NCBI GenBank assembly: GCA_027459725.1
Contig: DAIDHK010000002.1
Location: 169,866-204,891 of the forward strand
From: Candidatus Levyibacteriota bacterium
GTDB lineage: Bacteria; Patescibacteriota; Microgenomatia; Levybacterales; UBA12049
Direction: 5' to 3'
Length of the DNA: 35,026 nt
The translations under genes were made by a program, and so were the position numbers. Below, in pieces: positions 1 to 8,975 of the stretch (the stretch's first letter is position 1; every line of letters starts with the position of its first letter). The notes beneath the pieces are model-generated. The model had not been told where the DNA came from. It did not search any database and worked only from the letters and a program-made list of their open reading frames with translations.

Positions 1-2046
1 GATGGAGTGGGCGTGATCGCTCAAGATATTACAGACAGAAAAGTTATAGAAGAAAACCTGATTCTCACTACAGCCCAGTTTAGTGCTTTGGCAGACAACA
101 TACCCAACCTGGCTTGGATGGCAAACTCGAAAGGTAAAATTTATTGGTACAATTCTAGCTGGTATAGATATACAGGTAAAACAGAACGGCAAATGCAGAG
201 AGAGGGGTGGGAAAAATTAATTGATCCTGCAATTCTACCCATTGTACTAAAGAAGTGGAATTATGCAATAGAACATGGGATATCATTTGAAATGGAATTT
301 CCGCTAAAAAGTAAAAGCGGTAAATTTCATGATTTTTTAACTCAAGTAACACCGGTAAAAGAAAGTAATGGAAAGGTTCTACATTGGTTTGGTACTAATA
401 CTGACATAACAAATCAAAAAAAAATTGAAGAGGCACAATTAAGATTAGTGTCAATTGTAGAATATTCTGATGATGCAATTATCAGTGAGGACCTTAAGGG
501 GCATATTACCTCATGGAACAGAGCCTCAGAAAAATTATTTCAATATAAGAAAGACGAGGTAATAAATAAATCAATCAAAATTATTGTTCCTCAAGACTTA
601 ATAGAACAGGAAAATAAAATCTTTGCTAACCTTCAACGTGGAAAGGCTACGGACCATTTACAAACGGTTCGTCTAGCCAAGGACGGAACAAGAATTAATG
701 TATCATTAACTATCTCTCCAATAAGAAACCCTAAAAATGAAATTATTGGCATATCAAAAATCATTCATGATATAACAGATATAAAAAGAAATGAAGAAAA
801 TTTACACTTTTTAGCCAAAGCTAGTAAAGTTCTTGCATCTTCGCTTGACTATCAAAAAACACTTAACAACCTTACTCAATTAGCTATCCCGCAAATCGCA
901 GATTGGTGCTCAGTTGATATACTGGGTGAGGATTCCAAAGTACAACTCGTTGCCCTCGCGCATAAAGATCCTAAAAAAGTTGCCTGGGCAAAAGAGCTTA
1001 GAGAGCGTCAACCCATTGATCCAAATGCGCCAATAGGTATATCTAAGGTATTAAGAACTGGTAAATCAGAAATTTACCCCCACATTACAGATGAGATGTT
1101 AGTAGCTACTGCTAAAAACAAACAGGAATTACACTTGGCAAGACAATTAGGCCTTACCTCGGTTATGATCGTGCCTATAATCTCAGAAGGAAAACCTGTT
1201 GGAGCTATTTCTTTTGTCACGACTGAATCTCGTAAGAGATATGTACCAGCCGATCTGTCCATCGCAGAAGAAATAGCTAATCGAGCTTCGTTGGCGATAG
1301 AAAACTCTCGATTATACAATGCTGCTCAAAAGGAACTGTTGGAAAGAAAAAAACTAGAAAAACAAAAAGATGAATTTATCGGAGTAGCTTCTCATGAACT
1401 CAAAACCCCAGTTACAAGCATCAAATCTTTTACCCAAATTTTACATTATAAATTAAAAAAAGAAGGCCAAATTGAAGCGGCCAATATGCTCTCTAAACTG
1501 GATGTCCAGATTGATAAACTTACTGATTTAATAGGCGATTTACTCGATGTAACAAAAATAGAAGCAGGAAAGATGGTTTTCAACAAGACTGCTTTTTATT
1601 TCGACGACTTAGTAGAGGAAATTGTAGAGGAAATGCAAATGATTACTGATAAACATAAACTAATTACTAACGGAGAAACAAAAAAAATAATCTATGGAGA
1701 CAGAGAAAGAATAGGGCAAGTTCTTATTAACTTAATTTCCAATGCCATAAAATACTCACCTAATGCTAGTAACATCATTATTACCAGATCTATAGATAGA
1801 AAAAATGTTAAGCTATGTGTAAAAGATTTCGGATTGGGAATACCTGAAGATAAGAGACGTCAGGTGTTCAACCGATTTTTCCGTATTAGCGGTCCAAACC
1901 AAGAAACCTATCCGGGATTGGGCTTGGGCTTGTACATTTCAAGTCAAATTATCAAACGTTCCAAAGGAAAAATTTGGGTGGAAAGTACAGAGAATGAAGG
2001 ATCAGTCTTCTGTTTCTCTCTCCCAATACAAAACCCTAACACATAA
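1..2046 (+). CDS. Sensor histidine kinase, PAS-PAS-GAF-HisKA-HATPase (5' partial)
   Basis: The frame is open to the left edge: bases 1-6 continue it upstream of the GTG at 7, and the first residues (DGVGVIAQDITDRK) are the usual end of a PAS/PAC unit. The real gene therefore starts outside the window and has at least one more PAS domain. Then come two PAS domains (about residues 20-140 and 145-265, each ending in a DIT-type motif), a GAF domain (about 285-440), a HisKA dimerisation domain with phospho-acceptor His near 463 (ASHELKTPV), and an HATPase domain with N box (NLISNAIKYS) and G box (GLGLGLYIS). No membrane segment is visible, so the seen part is cytoplasmic. It ends TAA 66 bases before a lone receiver gene, a likely partner by proximity. 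The kinase role is secure; the signal is unknown. Confidence 0.93.
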   Translation, partial: DGVGVIAQDITDRKVIEENLILTTAQFSALADNIPNLAWMANSKGKIYWYNSSWYRYTGKTERQMQREGWEKLIDPAILPIVLKKWNYAIEHGISFEMEFPLKSKSGKFHDFLTQVTPVKESNGKVLHWFGTNTDITNQKKIEEAQLRLVSIVEYSDDAIISEDLKGHITSWNRASEKLFQYKKDEVINKSIKIIVPQDLIEQENKIFANLQRGKATDHLQTVRLAKDGTRINVSLTISPIRNPKNEIIGISKIIHDITDIKRNEENLHFLAKASKVLASSLDYQKTLNNLTQLAIPQIADWCSVDILGEDSKVQLVALAHKDPKKVAWAKELRERQPIDPNAPIGISKVLRTGKSEIYPHITDEMLVATAKNKQELHLARQLGLTSVMIVPIISEGKPVGAISFVTTESRKRYVPADLSIAEEIANRASLAIENSRLYNAAQKELLERKKLEKQKDEFIGVASHELKTPVTSIKSFTQILHYKLKKEGQIEAANMLSKLDVQIDKLTDLIGDLLDVTKIEAGKMVFNKTAFYFDDLVEEIVEEMQMITDKHKLITNGETKKIIYGDRERIGQVLINLISNAIKYSPNASNIIITRSIDRKNVKLCVKDFGLGIPEDKRRQVFNRFFRISGPNQETYPGLGLGLYISSQIIKRSKGKIWVESTENEGSVFCFSLPIQNPNT

Positions 2047-2099
2047 ATTAATACACTTTTCTTTCCCCTCTCTTACAAAATAGCACTTATACTAATAAG

Positions 2100-2105
2100 T
2101 ATAAT
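2100..2105 (+). promoter_or_regulatory. -10 box of receiver gene
   Basis: TATAAT lies 7 bases before the GTG at 2113. Transcription would start at or next to the start codon, so a leaderless mRNA is predicted. No convincing -35 is seen. Confidence 0.55.
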
Positions 2106-2112
2106 TCTTGCT

Positions 2113-2484
2113 GTGAAAATAGTATCTACTAACAAAAAAATACTTATAGCAGATGATGATCCTGCAATTGTAGAGTCAACGAAATTCATCCTCGAAGAGT
2201 TTGGATATAAGGTTGATTATAGCTACGATGGAAAAATTATATACGATATGAAAGATCACTTCCCTGATCTCATGCTACTTGATATATGGATGTCGGGACA
2301 AGATGGTAGAGATATTTGCAGGTATGTGAAAAAAGATCCTCTTAAAAAATCGATCCCGGTCATCATGATTTCAGCAAGTACTGATATAAAAAAATCTGCC
2401 CTGGCGGTAGGTGCAAATGATTTTTTAGAAAAACCATTTGATATGGATGACTTGCTGGCAAAAATCAATAAATTGCTTAACTAA
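2113..2484 (+). CDS. Stand-alone response regulator receiver
   Basis: This 123-residue protein is a bare receiver domain. It has the acidic pocket (ADDDP, residues 13-17), phospho-acceptor Asp57 (LLDIWMSG), a conserved Ser in ISAS and the Lys of EKPF. There is no output domain, so it probably acts by protein contact or as a phosphorelay intermediate. The GTG start is chosen because a TATAAT lies 7 bases upstream and no Shine-Dalgarno sequence is present. It follows the hybrid-size histidine kinase by 66 bases but has its own promoter. CheY-like function is the family expectation; no chemotaxis genes are nearby. Confidence 0.9.
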   Translation: MKIVSTNKKILIADDDPAIVESTKFILEEFGYKVDYSYDGKIIYDMKDHFPDLMLLDIWMSGQDGRDICRYVKKDPLKKSIPVIMISASTDIKKSALAVGANDFLEKPFDMDDLLAKINKLLN

Positions 2485-2530
2485 GTCAAACTAACTGATA
2501 CCTCTTTCTACCATTTGTTAAAAATTAAGA

Positions 2531-2536
2531 TATAAT
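2531..2536 (+). promoter_or_regulatory. -10 box of methyltransferase gene
   Basis: A perfect TATAAT lies 7 bases before the ATG at 2544, again predicting a leaderless transcript. Confidence 0.55.
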
Positions 2537-2543
2537 ATAAAAA

Positions 2544-3215
2544 ATGGCGCTCAAGTATACTAATCCCCAATTTGATCCTCAAAAATTGAGTATTTATAAT
2601 ATCGACCGTCAAGCAGTTGAGAATGTACCACCTCAGTCTCTAGTTCTTGATGTCGGTTGCGCTACAGGATTTATGGGAAGCTATCTTAAGCAGCACAAGT
2701 CTAATCGAGTGTATGGTTTGGACATTAGGCCTGAAGAAATAAAAATAGCCAAAAGATATTTAGAAGAAGTTATTAAGGGAGATATTGTCGATACAAAAGT
2801 CATAAATGAAATTCTAGAAAAAACGAGACACAAAAAATTCGATGTAATTTTAGCCACTTCAGTCATTGAACATGTTACTGATACAAAGCAAGCTATTAGA
2901 AACATGATAAATATTCTCAAACCCGGAGGATTGCTTATTATAACCACTCCCAACATTGCTCACTGGTCGACACGTTTTAGTCTGCTTTTTGGTAAATTCG
3001 ACTATACTGATTATGGTATCCTAGATCATACACATTTACATTTATTTACCGCTGAAACTTTTAGGAAACTTATTACAAATGAGGGTCTAAAAATAGAAAA
3101 ATTTGCTATCGATGCTGAGGGAGGAGGGTATCCTAGACTCAGTTTAATGCTGGCAAAGCTCTTCCCTAACCTTTTCGCCTATCAGATGTTGATCGTAGCA
3201 AAGAAAGTACACTAA
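2544..3215 (+). CDS. Class I SAM-dependent methyltransferase
   Basis: The protein has 223 residues with a Rossmann-type methyltransferase core. Motif I is VLDVGCATGF (about 34-43), followed by an acidic residue after beta-2 (YGLDIRP). The ATSVIEHV segment and the LKPGGLLIITTPN segment are typical of the Methyltransf_11/23 group, which includes UbiG-like and glycan-modifying enzymes. The C-terminal part (YTDYGILDHTHLHLF) resembles methyltransferases found in cell-surface polysaccharide loci, but no such locus is here, so the substrate is unknown. Its stop abuts the stop of the convergent racemase gene with no gap. Confidence 0.85.
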   Translation: MALKYTNPQFDPQKLSIYNIDRQAVENVPPQSLVLDVGCATGFMGSYLKQHKSNRVYGLDIRPEEIKIAKRYLEEVIKGDIVDTKVINEILEKTRHKKFDVILATSVIEHVTDTKQAIRNMINILKPGGLLIITTPNIAHWSTRFSLLFGKFDYTDYGILDHTHLHLFTAETFRKLITNEGLKIEKFAIDAEGGGYPRLSLMLAKLFPNLFAYQMLIVAKKVH

Positions 3216-4013
3216 TTACAAGTTTACTTTCTTAATTTTACGTTTAATATTCTCTCCCAAAAAACTTGAAGCAATTTCATAAACGGTAGTTGATAAATCT
3301 GTGACGTAAAATTCTCTTTTTCCCTTTATACCTGACAGATTTAATAATTTTTTCTCTGTTAATATTTTTTTTAATATTTCTGCAGTAGGCTTTGCTGAAT
3401 CGACTATCGCTACATGATCTCCCATTACTTTGCGGATTGTCTTTTCCAATAAGGGATAATGAGTGCAACCAAGATGCAAAGTATCAATCCCTTTTAAAGT
3501 TGACAAATATTTATTTGCCAGTAAATACGATATTTCACTATCTGCCAATCCCTCTTCTACTAACGGTACAAACAAAGGGCAGGCCTGAGAAATAATTTCA
3601 ATATTAGAATCTAATTTACTAATTGCTACCGAATAAGCCTTACTACTAATAGTCGCCTTGGTTCCAATTACTCCGACTTTTTTAGTAGTTGTTGTGTTAA
3701 CTATCATTTCAGCTGAGGGATGAATTACGCCAATTATGGGAATGGAAACCATAGATTGTAGCTCTGGTAAACAAGTGGCGCTAATAGTATTACAGGCAAC
3801 AACTAAACATTTAACATTTTTGTCTAATAAAAAATTGACTAATTCTTTGGCGAAAGTAGTAATAACTTCCTTTCCTCTACTGCCATAAGGAACTCTAGCC
3901 GTATCTCCAAGATAGATAATATTTTCCTGAGGAAGTAAACTTACAATTTCTCTCACTACGGTTAAACCGCCTATGCCAGAATCGAAAATGCCAACTGGTA
4001 GTTTATTATTCAT
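3216..4013 (-). CDS. murI: Glutamate racemase
   Basis: Converts L-glutamate to D-glutamate for peptidoglycan in the cytosol. The family signatures are all present: GIFDSGIGGLTV near the N-terminus with Asp11 and Ser12, catalytic Cys74 in VACNTIS, and the second catalytic Cys183 in LGCTHYP. At 265 residues the length is normal. The ATG at 4013 is preferred over the upstream start of the ORF track because the family begins right at the PVGIFDSG strand. A TATAAT on the minus strand (4043-4048) gives a leader of about 25 bases, bracketed by an 11-base inverted repeat. It is convergent with the methyltransferase and stands alone rather than in a mur operon. Confidence 0.95.
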   Translation of the reverse strand: MNNKLPVGIFDSGIGGLTVVREIVSLLPQENIIYLGDTARVPYGSRGKEVITTFAKELVNFLLDKNVKCLVVACNTISATCLPELQSMVSIPIIGVIHPSAEMIVNTTTTKKVGVIGTKATISSKAYSVAISKLDSNIEIISQACPLFVPLVEEGLADSEISYLLANKYLSTLKGIDTLHLGCTHYPLLEKTIRKVMGDHVAIVDSAKPTAEILKKILTEKKLLNLSGIKGKREFYVTDLSTTVYEIASSFLGENIKRKIKKVNL

Positions 4014-4026
4014 AAAATAAACACAA

Positions 4027-4073
4027 AACAACTGTATTCATAATTATATAAATAACTATTACATACAGTTGTT
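4027..4073 (-). promoter_or_regulatory. murI promoter within an 11-bp inverted repeat
   Basis: AACAACTGTAT (4027-4037) and ATACAGTTGTT (4063-4073) are perfect inverted repeats 25 bases apart. They bracket a minus-strand TATAAT at 4043-4048. The dyad could be an operator. It could instead be a hairpin in read-through RNA coming from the RRM gene. Confidence 0.5.
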
Positions 4074-4083
4074 AGTTTAACAA

Positions 4084-4108
4084 TAAAAAACAGATTTAAT
4101 ATCTGTTT
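4084..4108 (-). terminator. Rho-independent terminator of RRM gene
   Basis: On the minus strand AACAGAT-ATTAA-ATCTGTT forms a 7-bp stem followed by a run of T. The stop codon of the RRM gene lies in the loop, so the terminator overlaps the end of the coding sequence. Confidence 0.7.
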
Positions 4109-4431
4109 CGATTATCGTTATATCTTGGTCTGCGGTCTCCTCCACGATTATCTCGTGAACCAAAATCTCTTCTTGGTCTGTCTTCCATAGGTTTAGCTTC
4201 ATTAACCTTGATTGTTCTTCCATCCAATTCTTTATCGTTTAATTCCGCAATTGCTTTTTGTGATTCTTCTTCAGTCGACATTTCGACGAAGCCAAATCCG
4301 CGTGAACGACCAGATTCACGATCAGTGATGACTTTAGCTGAAACTACGTTTCCGGCTTGAGAGAAGAATTGTTGTAAACTTTCGTCAGTTGTGTTCCATG
4401 ATAAACTGCCGACAAATAATTTTTTACTCAT
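4096..4431 (-). CDS. RRM-domain RNA-binding protein
   Basis: A single RNA recognition motif fills residues 3-80, with RNP2 (LFVGSL, 5-10) and RNP1 (RGFGFVEM, 44-51). A short Arg/Gly/Asp/Asn-rich tail (residues 88-111) follows. This is the layout of bacterial Rbp proteins known from cyanobacteria and other phyla, which bind RNA and are often cold-induced. A strong AGGAGG sits 6-7 bases before the ATG, unlike many neighbours. The minus-strand extended -10 at 4542-4550 gives a leader of roughly 100 bases, which would suit post-transcriptional control; that role is an inference. Confidence 0.92.
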   Translation of the reverse strand: MSKKLFVGSLSWNTTDESLQQFFSQAGNVVSAKVITDRESGRSRGFGFVEMSTEEESQKAIAELNDKELDGRTIKVNEAKPMEDRPRRDFGSRDNRGGDRRPRYNDNRNRY

Positions 4432-4541
4432 ACTGTCCTCCTTTCTTACATTATTCGTAGAGACATAGCTGTTTACTGAGGTAACTAACTAATATTAACT
4501 ATCGAGCTACTCAAAAGAGAACAGTATTCTTTACTAAGCTT

Positions 4542-4550
4542 ATTATATCA
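4542..4550 (-). promoter_or_regulatory. Extended -10 promoter of RRM gene
   Basis: The minus strand reads TGATATAAT, an extended -10. It lies about 110 bases from the ATG at 4431, implying a long 5' leader. Confidence 0.5.
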
Positions 4551-4913
4551 TATCTGAGCAAATCATACTTTCCAGACCTATGATCTAAGCTCTAGGGCAA
4601 CTTTCTATACATCTCCTAATTGAGCCTACGGCGCCTCTTTGACTGATCACCTATACAGATAAAAAAAGACCTTTCCCGCAGAGTATATACAATCCCCTAC
4701 AAATTATAGATACACGTCAATATAAAATCACGCATAATAAAAGTTAGCTTCAGTAAGAATACTATCTGTATACCCTTTTTGACTTAAATTTGAGAAAAAC
4801 AATGATACAATTACCCGATAAATCAATCTGTTACTTTTATAATATATAACTTATAAAAAAAGATTTAATCGCATATAAAGCTATCTTAATAACCTAAACT
4901 CAATATTATGCTG
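4551..4913. other. Intergenic stretch, no gene seen
   Basis: Both strands are full of stops and no ORF looks coding. The part around 4590-4640 is less AT-rich than its surroundings (CTACGGCGCCTC) and could hold a small RNA, but no clear promoter-terminator pair was found. Confidence 0.4.
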
Positions 4914-4922
4914 TGCTATAAT
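4914..4922 (+). promoter_or_regulatory. Extended -10 promoter
   Basis: TGCTATAAT is a full extended -10. The ATG at 4933 is 10 bases downstream, so the leader would be only a few bases. Confidence 0.55.
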
Positions 4923-4932
4923 ACATTCCGTT

Positions 4933-6066
4933 ATGCCTAAAATTGAATCGGGAAGCATAAGACTCTCACGTTCTGAGAGAGAAAGTCTTGGGCAGGCTAA
5001 ACTCAGGTTATTAAACCATCTCGATATAATTACTTTACCCGCACGTAGAATAATATTAAGCAATCTACTATTAAAAGGCGTACCAGGCGAGTTAGAATTT
5101 AAAGATCCTAGCTCTGAACCACAATTACAAAAGTTTATAGATGATGGTTACGCTGTTATTGGATTATTCACACATCCTGGACAAAACGAGACTTTGGCAA
5201 TTCCCTCATTGTGGACGAAAAGATTTAAGGGTTCAAGAAAAAAACCAATTCAATTCTCAGTTGCAAATCATATGTTAAATATTCCCGGATTAGAAGGCGC
5301 AGCACGATTTGGAGGAGTAAAGGTAGATAGCATGACAATAGAGGATACACTTGATCATATTGCAAAAAAACGTGCTAAAGAGGCTATTCGTAACCACACA
5401 GAGTATGTTCCAATTTCAACAGATGATATTAAATCTATCGCTACAAGTTTTATTTCTGTAGGAAAATCGTTTGCCCGCGTAATTCAAGAAGGAGGCACAG
5501 CCTTTGAAAACCCGCAACAAGGAAGAAGAGCGTTTCTGGATGAAGAGAAAGAACATTTATATACTAAATCCCCCGAGGAAATACTTAGAATAGTGAAAGC
5601 AGAGCAAGAAAAAAAAGGTACTTTGAGAAAAGTTATTAAACGTAAAATTCAAGAAACAATTTTTATAGCGGCAAATAGAAAGCTAAAACCAGCCAAATCT
5701 AATGTCACGCTGCCTCCTTTTTCTGAAAAAAAGCCTGAGAAGATTGGCACATTTAAGGATGAACCTGTAAAGAAATTTTTACGTTTGACTGCCGGATGGG
5801 TTCAAGAAGAGGGAAAAAGATCTCGAATTCAACATAAAGCGGTGGTTGTCTGCATAAACGTAAAAGCTAATGCTGATTATCGTAAACTTAAAAACCTTAA
5901 CCGACATCACTACACATATACTGTCAGTAACCCAATGACTGTACAAGATTTTCTGGCCAAAGCAGCAGAGGATAAAATCACACCCGATGAACTAGCCTTT
6001 AGAATACTCAACGAAAACGCAGATGAAAGATATAAAGCGCATCATTTCAATCCTTACAGCAGCTAG
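4933..6066 (+). CDS. Hypothetical protein, possible acyltransferase-like
   Basis: A 377-residue protein that I do not firmly recognise. Two segments recall the glycerolphosphate acyltransferase (PlsC-like) layout: an H-x4-E centre (FTHPGQNE, near residue 80) following a hydrophobic strand, and an [14 protein letters not shown] segment near 182-195 that resembles the EGTRS motif. The distance between them is longer than usual in PlsC. The rest is Lys-rich and soluble, with no membrane helix. The last codons share the sequence CTAG with the stop of the convergent lon gene. The acyltransferase idea is weak; that the ORF is real is well supported by length, promoter and amino acid composition. 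Confidence 0.8.
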   Translation: MPKIESGSIRLSRSERESLGQAKLRLLNHLDIITLPARRIILSNLLLKGVPGELEFKDPSSEPQLQKFIDDGYAVIGLFTHPGQNETLAIPSLWTKRFKGSRKKPIQFSVANHMLNIPGLEGAARFGGVKVDSMTIEDTLDHIAKKRAKEAIRNHTEYVPISTDDIKSIATSFISVGKSFARVIQEGGTAFENPQQGRRAFLDEEKEHLYTKSPEEILRIVKAEQEKKGTLRKVIKRKIQETIFIAANRKLKPAKSNVTLPPFSEKKPEKIGTFKDEPVKKFLRLTAGWVQEEGKRSRIQHKAVVVCINVKANADYRKLKNLNRHHYTYTVSNPMTVQDFLAKAAEDKITPDELAFRILNENADERYKAHHFNPYSS

Positions 6067-8435
6067 TCAGCTTTATAAGGTTGAGGAACATAGGAGACAC
6101 TACTAGCAGATACTCTTTCTTCCAATCTAGGTTTTAAAGGCTTAGCAAGAGCAATAGCTAAAACTTCATCCATGTGGGAAACAAATTTGAATTCAATATC
6201 TCTTTTAACCTCAGCCGGAATCTCTTCTAAATCCTTCTGATTATCCTTAGGTAAGATTATGGTTTTGATACCTGCTCTATGTGCAGCAATAACTTTTTCT
6301 TTAACACCCCCGATTTCCAAAGCGCGGCCACGTAGAGTAACTTCACCAGTCATAGCTACTTTACGATTCACGGGGATCTTAGTCAAGGCAGATAATATGG
6401 CTGTAGTAATCGCCAAGCCGGCAGATGGACCATCCTTTGGCACTGCTCCTTCAGGTACGTGCACATGTACATCAATCTTCTGGTAGAAATTCTCAGATAA
6501 GCCAAGGGCTTTAGCACGAGTTCTAATGTATGACATAGCTGCAGTCGCTGATTCCTTCATGACATCACCCAACTGTCCAGTTAAGATCATACTTCCTTTA
6601 CCAGGCATCAATGCAACTTCTATAAATAAGATTTCTCCACCTGCTTCTGTCCAAGCCAATCCGGTCGACATACCTATCTCATTTTTCTTTTCGATCAAGT
6701 TCGAACTAAATTTAATCGGACCAAGATAAGTTGGTATTTGTTTACTGGTTATCACAATTTTACCAGTTTTACCTTCTGCTACTTGTTTAGCAATCTTACG
6801 TAGTACACCAGCGATACGTCTTTCCAAGTTACGCACTCCGGCTTCGCGTGTATAGTGATGAATTATGAATTTTAATGCATCATCTGAAAAATTTACCTTC
6901 TTCGGATCCAACCCATTCATATCCATTTGTTTTTTAACTAAAAAATCTTTAGCAATCCTAAACTTCTCATCATGAGTATAACCGGCAAAATTTATAATTT
7001 CTAAACGGTCACGCAAAGCAGGTGGAATAGTATCCAGCATATTGGCAGTAGTAATAAACATTACGTTAGAAAGATCAAATGGCACTTCTAAATAATGATC
7101 AGAAAACTCAGAATTTTGTTCGGGATCCAAAGCTTCTAACAATGCACTTGAGGGGTCTCCACGAAAATCTGCCCCTACTTTATCAATTTCATCGAGCATG
7201 AAAACAGGATTTTTACTGCCTGCATCTTTAATCCCCTGGATAATACGTCCAGGAAGTGCACCGACATATGTACGACGATGACCACGGATTTCTGCTTCAT
7301 CACGAATTCCCCCCAGCGAAACACGAACAAATTTACGACCCAAGGCCTTAGCAATTGAACGTCCGATCGAAGTCTTACCAACCCCTGGAGGTCCCGAAAA
7401 ACAAAGAATTGGACCTCTAGTTTTGCCTGTCAGCTTATGTACCGCCAAATATTCAGTAATTCTTTCTTTTGCTTTATCTAACCCATAATGATCTTCATTG
7501 AGAATTTTCTCTGCTTTTTTGATATCATCATTACTGTTTGTTTCAATGCTCCATGGCAAACTGATCAACCATTCTACATAATTACGAATATAACCAGCCT
7601 CGGGATTGAACTGATTCATGGCATTAAGCTTGCGTACTTCTTTCTTAGCTTTCTCTTCTACATCCTTGGGCATTTTTGCATCTTTAATTTTCACCAATAA
7701 CTCACGGGTCTCACTAGCTTCATCATCATTACCAAGTTCTTTTTCAATTACCTTAAGTCTTTCTTTCAACATAGCCTCACGGGCACCTTTTTCAAATTGC
7801 TGTTGAGTTTTCGAAGCAATTCTTCTTTCCAGCTCCAAAACTTTAATTTCTTTAGCGAGTAGATCAGTTAATTTCTGCAAACGTACCTTAACATCAGTCA
7901 TTTCCAGTAGCTCCTGGCGTTCTTGAGGTTTTAATTCTAATGCTGAGGAAAGCAAATCAGCTAATTCTGATGGTGAATTCTCTGACATTATATTCATGAA
8001 TAACAAAAAATCAGCAGACTTTCCCAAATTCATGGCTCGACGAAATTCATGCGTCAAATGATTACATAAAGCTTCAATTTCAGGAGAAGCAGTATACTCA
8101 TCCGGAACTTCCACTACTCTAGCAAGTAAAAAATTATCATGTGGTTCATATGATAATATTTTTACTCTACTAATGCCCCGCACTTGGGCATTAATCTCTC
8201 CATCTGTACGAATCATACGCTCAATTCTAGCTAGGGTACCTATTTCAAATAGATCGTTATTGGTAGGTTCGTTTAAACGAGAATTCTTCTGCAAAACGAA
8301 TACTACAATTCTTTCATTTATATATGACGACTCTAAGGCAGCTAAACTTTTAGGCCTTCCAAATGTTAAAACAGAGTCAGTATTCGGAAAAATGATTCCA
8401 TCTCTTATTGGGATTATAGCTACGATTCTTTCCAT
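6063..8435 (-). CDS. lon: ATP-dependent protease Lon
   Basis: Cytosolic AAA+ serine protease for damaged and regulatory proteins. The domain order is complete: an N-terminal substrate-binding domain from [13 protein letters not shown], a coiled-coil middle, an AAA+ module with Walker A (GPPGVGKT) and Walker B (VFMLDEIDK), and a protease domain with the Ser of KDGPSAGLA and the Lys of GGVKEK forming the dyad. At 790 residues the length is normal. The ATG at 8435 replaces the upstream start in the ORF track, because the upstream codons lie inside the promoter and Lon proteins begin next to the IPIRD strand. The promoter carries a CIRCE-like operator. It is convergent with the preceding gene. 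Confidence 0.96.
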   Translation of the reverse strand: MERIVAIIPIRDGIIFPNTDSVLTFGRPKSLAALESSYINERIVVFVLQKNSRLNEPTNNDLFEIGTLARIERMIRTDGEINAQVRGISRVKILSYEPHDNFLLARVVEVPDEYTASPEIEALCNHLTHEFRRAMNLGKSADFLLFMNIMSENSPSELADLLSSALELKPQERQELLEMTDVKVRLQKLTDLLAKEIKVLELERRIASKTQQQFEKGAREAMLKERLKVIEKELGNDDEASETRELLVKIKDAKMPKDVEEKAKKEVRKLNAMNQFNPEAGYIRNYVEWLISLPWSIETNSNDDIKKAEKILNEDHYGLDKAKERITEYLAVHKLTGKTRGPILCFSGPPGVGKTSIGRSIAKALGRKFVRVSLGGIRDEAEIRGHRRTYVGALPGRIIQGIKDAGSKNPVFMLDEIDKVGADFRGDPSSALLEALDPEQNSEFSDHYLEVPFDLSNVMFITTANMLDTIPPALRDRLEIINFAGYTHDEKFRIAKDFLVKKQMDMNGLDPKKVNFSDDALKFIIHHYTREAGVRNLERRIAGVLRKIAKQVAEGKTGKIVITSKQIPTYLGPIKFSSNLIEKKNEIGMSTGLAWTEAGGEILFIEVALMPGKGSMILTGQLGDVMKESATAAMSYIRTRAKALGLSENFYQKIDVHVHVPEGAVPKDGPSAGLAITTAILSALTKIPVNRKVAMTGEVTLRGRALEIGGVKEKVIAAHRAGIKTIILPKDNQKDLEEIPAEVKRDIEFKFVSHMDEVLAIALAKPLKPRLEERVSASSVSYVPQPYKAD

Positions 8436-8446
8436 AAATTTTAGTA

Positions 8447-8480
8447 TTAGCACTCTATCATAGGTATTGCTAGATGTCAA
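8447..8480 (-). promoter_or_regulatory. lon promoter with CIRCE-like operator
   Basis: The minus strand has TTGACA (8475-8480), a 17-base spacer and TAGAGT (8452-8457). Over it lies CTAGCAATA-N9-GAGTGCTAA (8447-8473). The right half and the 9-base spacer match the CIRCE consensus exactly (TTAGCACTC-N9-GAGTGCTAA), and the left half matches in 6 of 9 positions. CIRCE is the HrcA operator of heat-shock genes, so HrcA repression of lon is inferred. Confidence 0.75.
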
Positions 8481-8510
8481 CCCTATTTAATCTATCATTC
8501 TATATCAAAA

Positions 8511-8876
8511 TTATTTAATATTATTTTTTACAATATTTATCAGGGATATCATATCAAATGGTTTCTTTAAATAAGCTGAAATATTCATTTTCTTTGATAA
8601 TTTCTCTAAATTTGCATCCGCAGATGAGATAACTATTGGTAATGTCATCATCTGTTTATTTTTTCTCAATTCCTCTACTAATTTTTCAGTATGTAGATGT
8701 TTATAATGAATATCCATAAGGATTAAGTTGGCATTACAATCTATTATTTGTTCTGTAAACAATTTACTATCATCAAATCTTACAACAGTATATCTTTCAC
8801 TCTCCAGAACAATACGCATAACATCAAAAATTGCATCATCATCCTCCACTATAAAAACCTTTTTATTCTTATACAT
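8511..8876 (-). CDS. Stand-alone response regulator receiver
   Basis: A receiver domain of about 121 residues with an EDDD acidic pocket (11-14), phospho-acceptor Asp55 (LILMDIHY), a Ser in ISSAD and the Lys of LKKPFD. There is no output domain. The ATG at 8876 is chosen because the minus-strand extended -10 at 8888-8896 places the transcription start near 8881; the GTG at 8885 in the ORF track would lie upstream of it. It is divergent from the OmpR-type regulator, with both promoters in the short gap, suggesting a shared regulatory region. Confidence 0.88.
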   Translation of the reverse strand: MYKNKKVFIVEDDDAIFDVMRIVLESERYTVVRFDDSKLFTEQIIDCNANLILMDIHYKHLHTEKLVEELRKNKQMMTLPIVISSADANLEKLSKKMNISAYLKKPFDMISLINIVKNNIK

Positions 8877-8887
8877 CTTCTCCACGT

Positions 8888-8896
8888 ATTATATCA
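8888..8896 (-). promoter_or_regulatory. Extended -10 of receiver gene
   Basis: The minus strand reads TGATATAAT, 11 bases before the ATG at 8876. The GGAG that follows it could serve as a short ribosome binding site. Confidence 0.55.
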
Positions 8897-8951
8897 CCTG
8901 TGTAAATGTATAAAGTAGAACTTAATTTACGCTGTACATTATGCAATTTTG

Positions 8952-8960
8952 TGTTATAAT
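8952..8960 (+). promoter_or_regulatory. Extended -10 of OmpR-type regulator
   Basis: TGTTATAAT is a full extended -10 with 15 bases to the ATG at 8976. It overlaps the upstream TTG start proposed by the ORF track, which rules that start out. Confidence 0.6.
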
Positions 8961-8975
8961 TCACTCGCAAAGACG

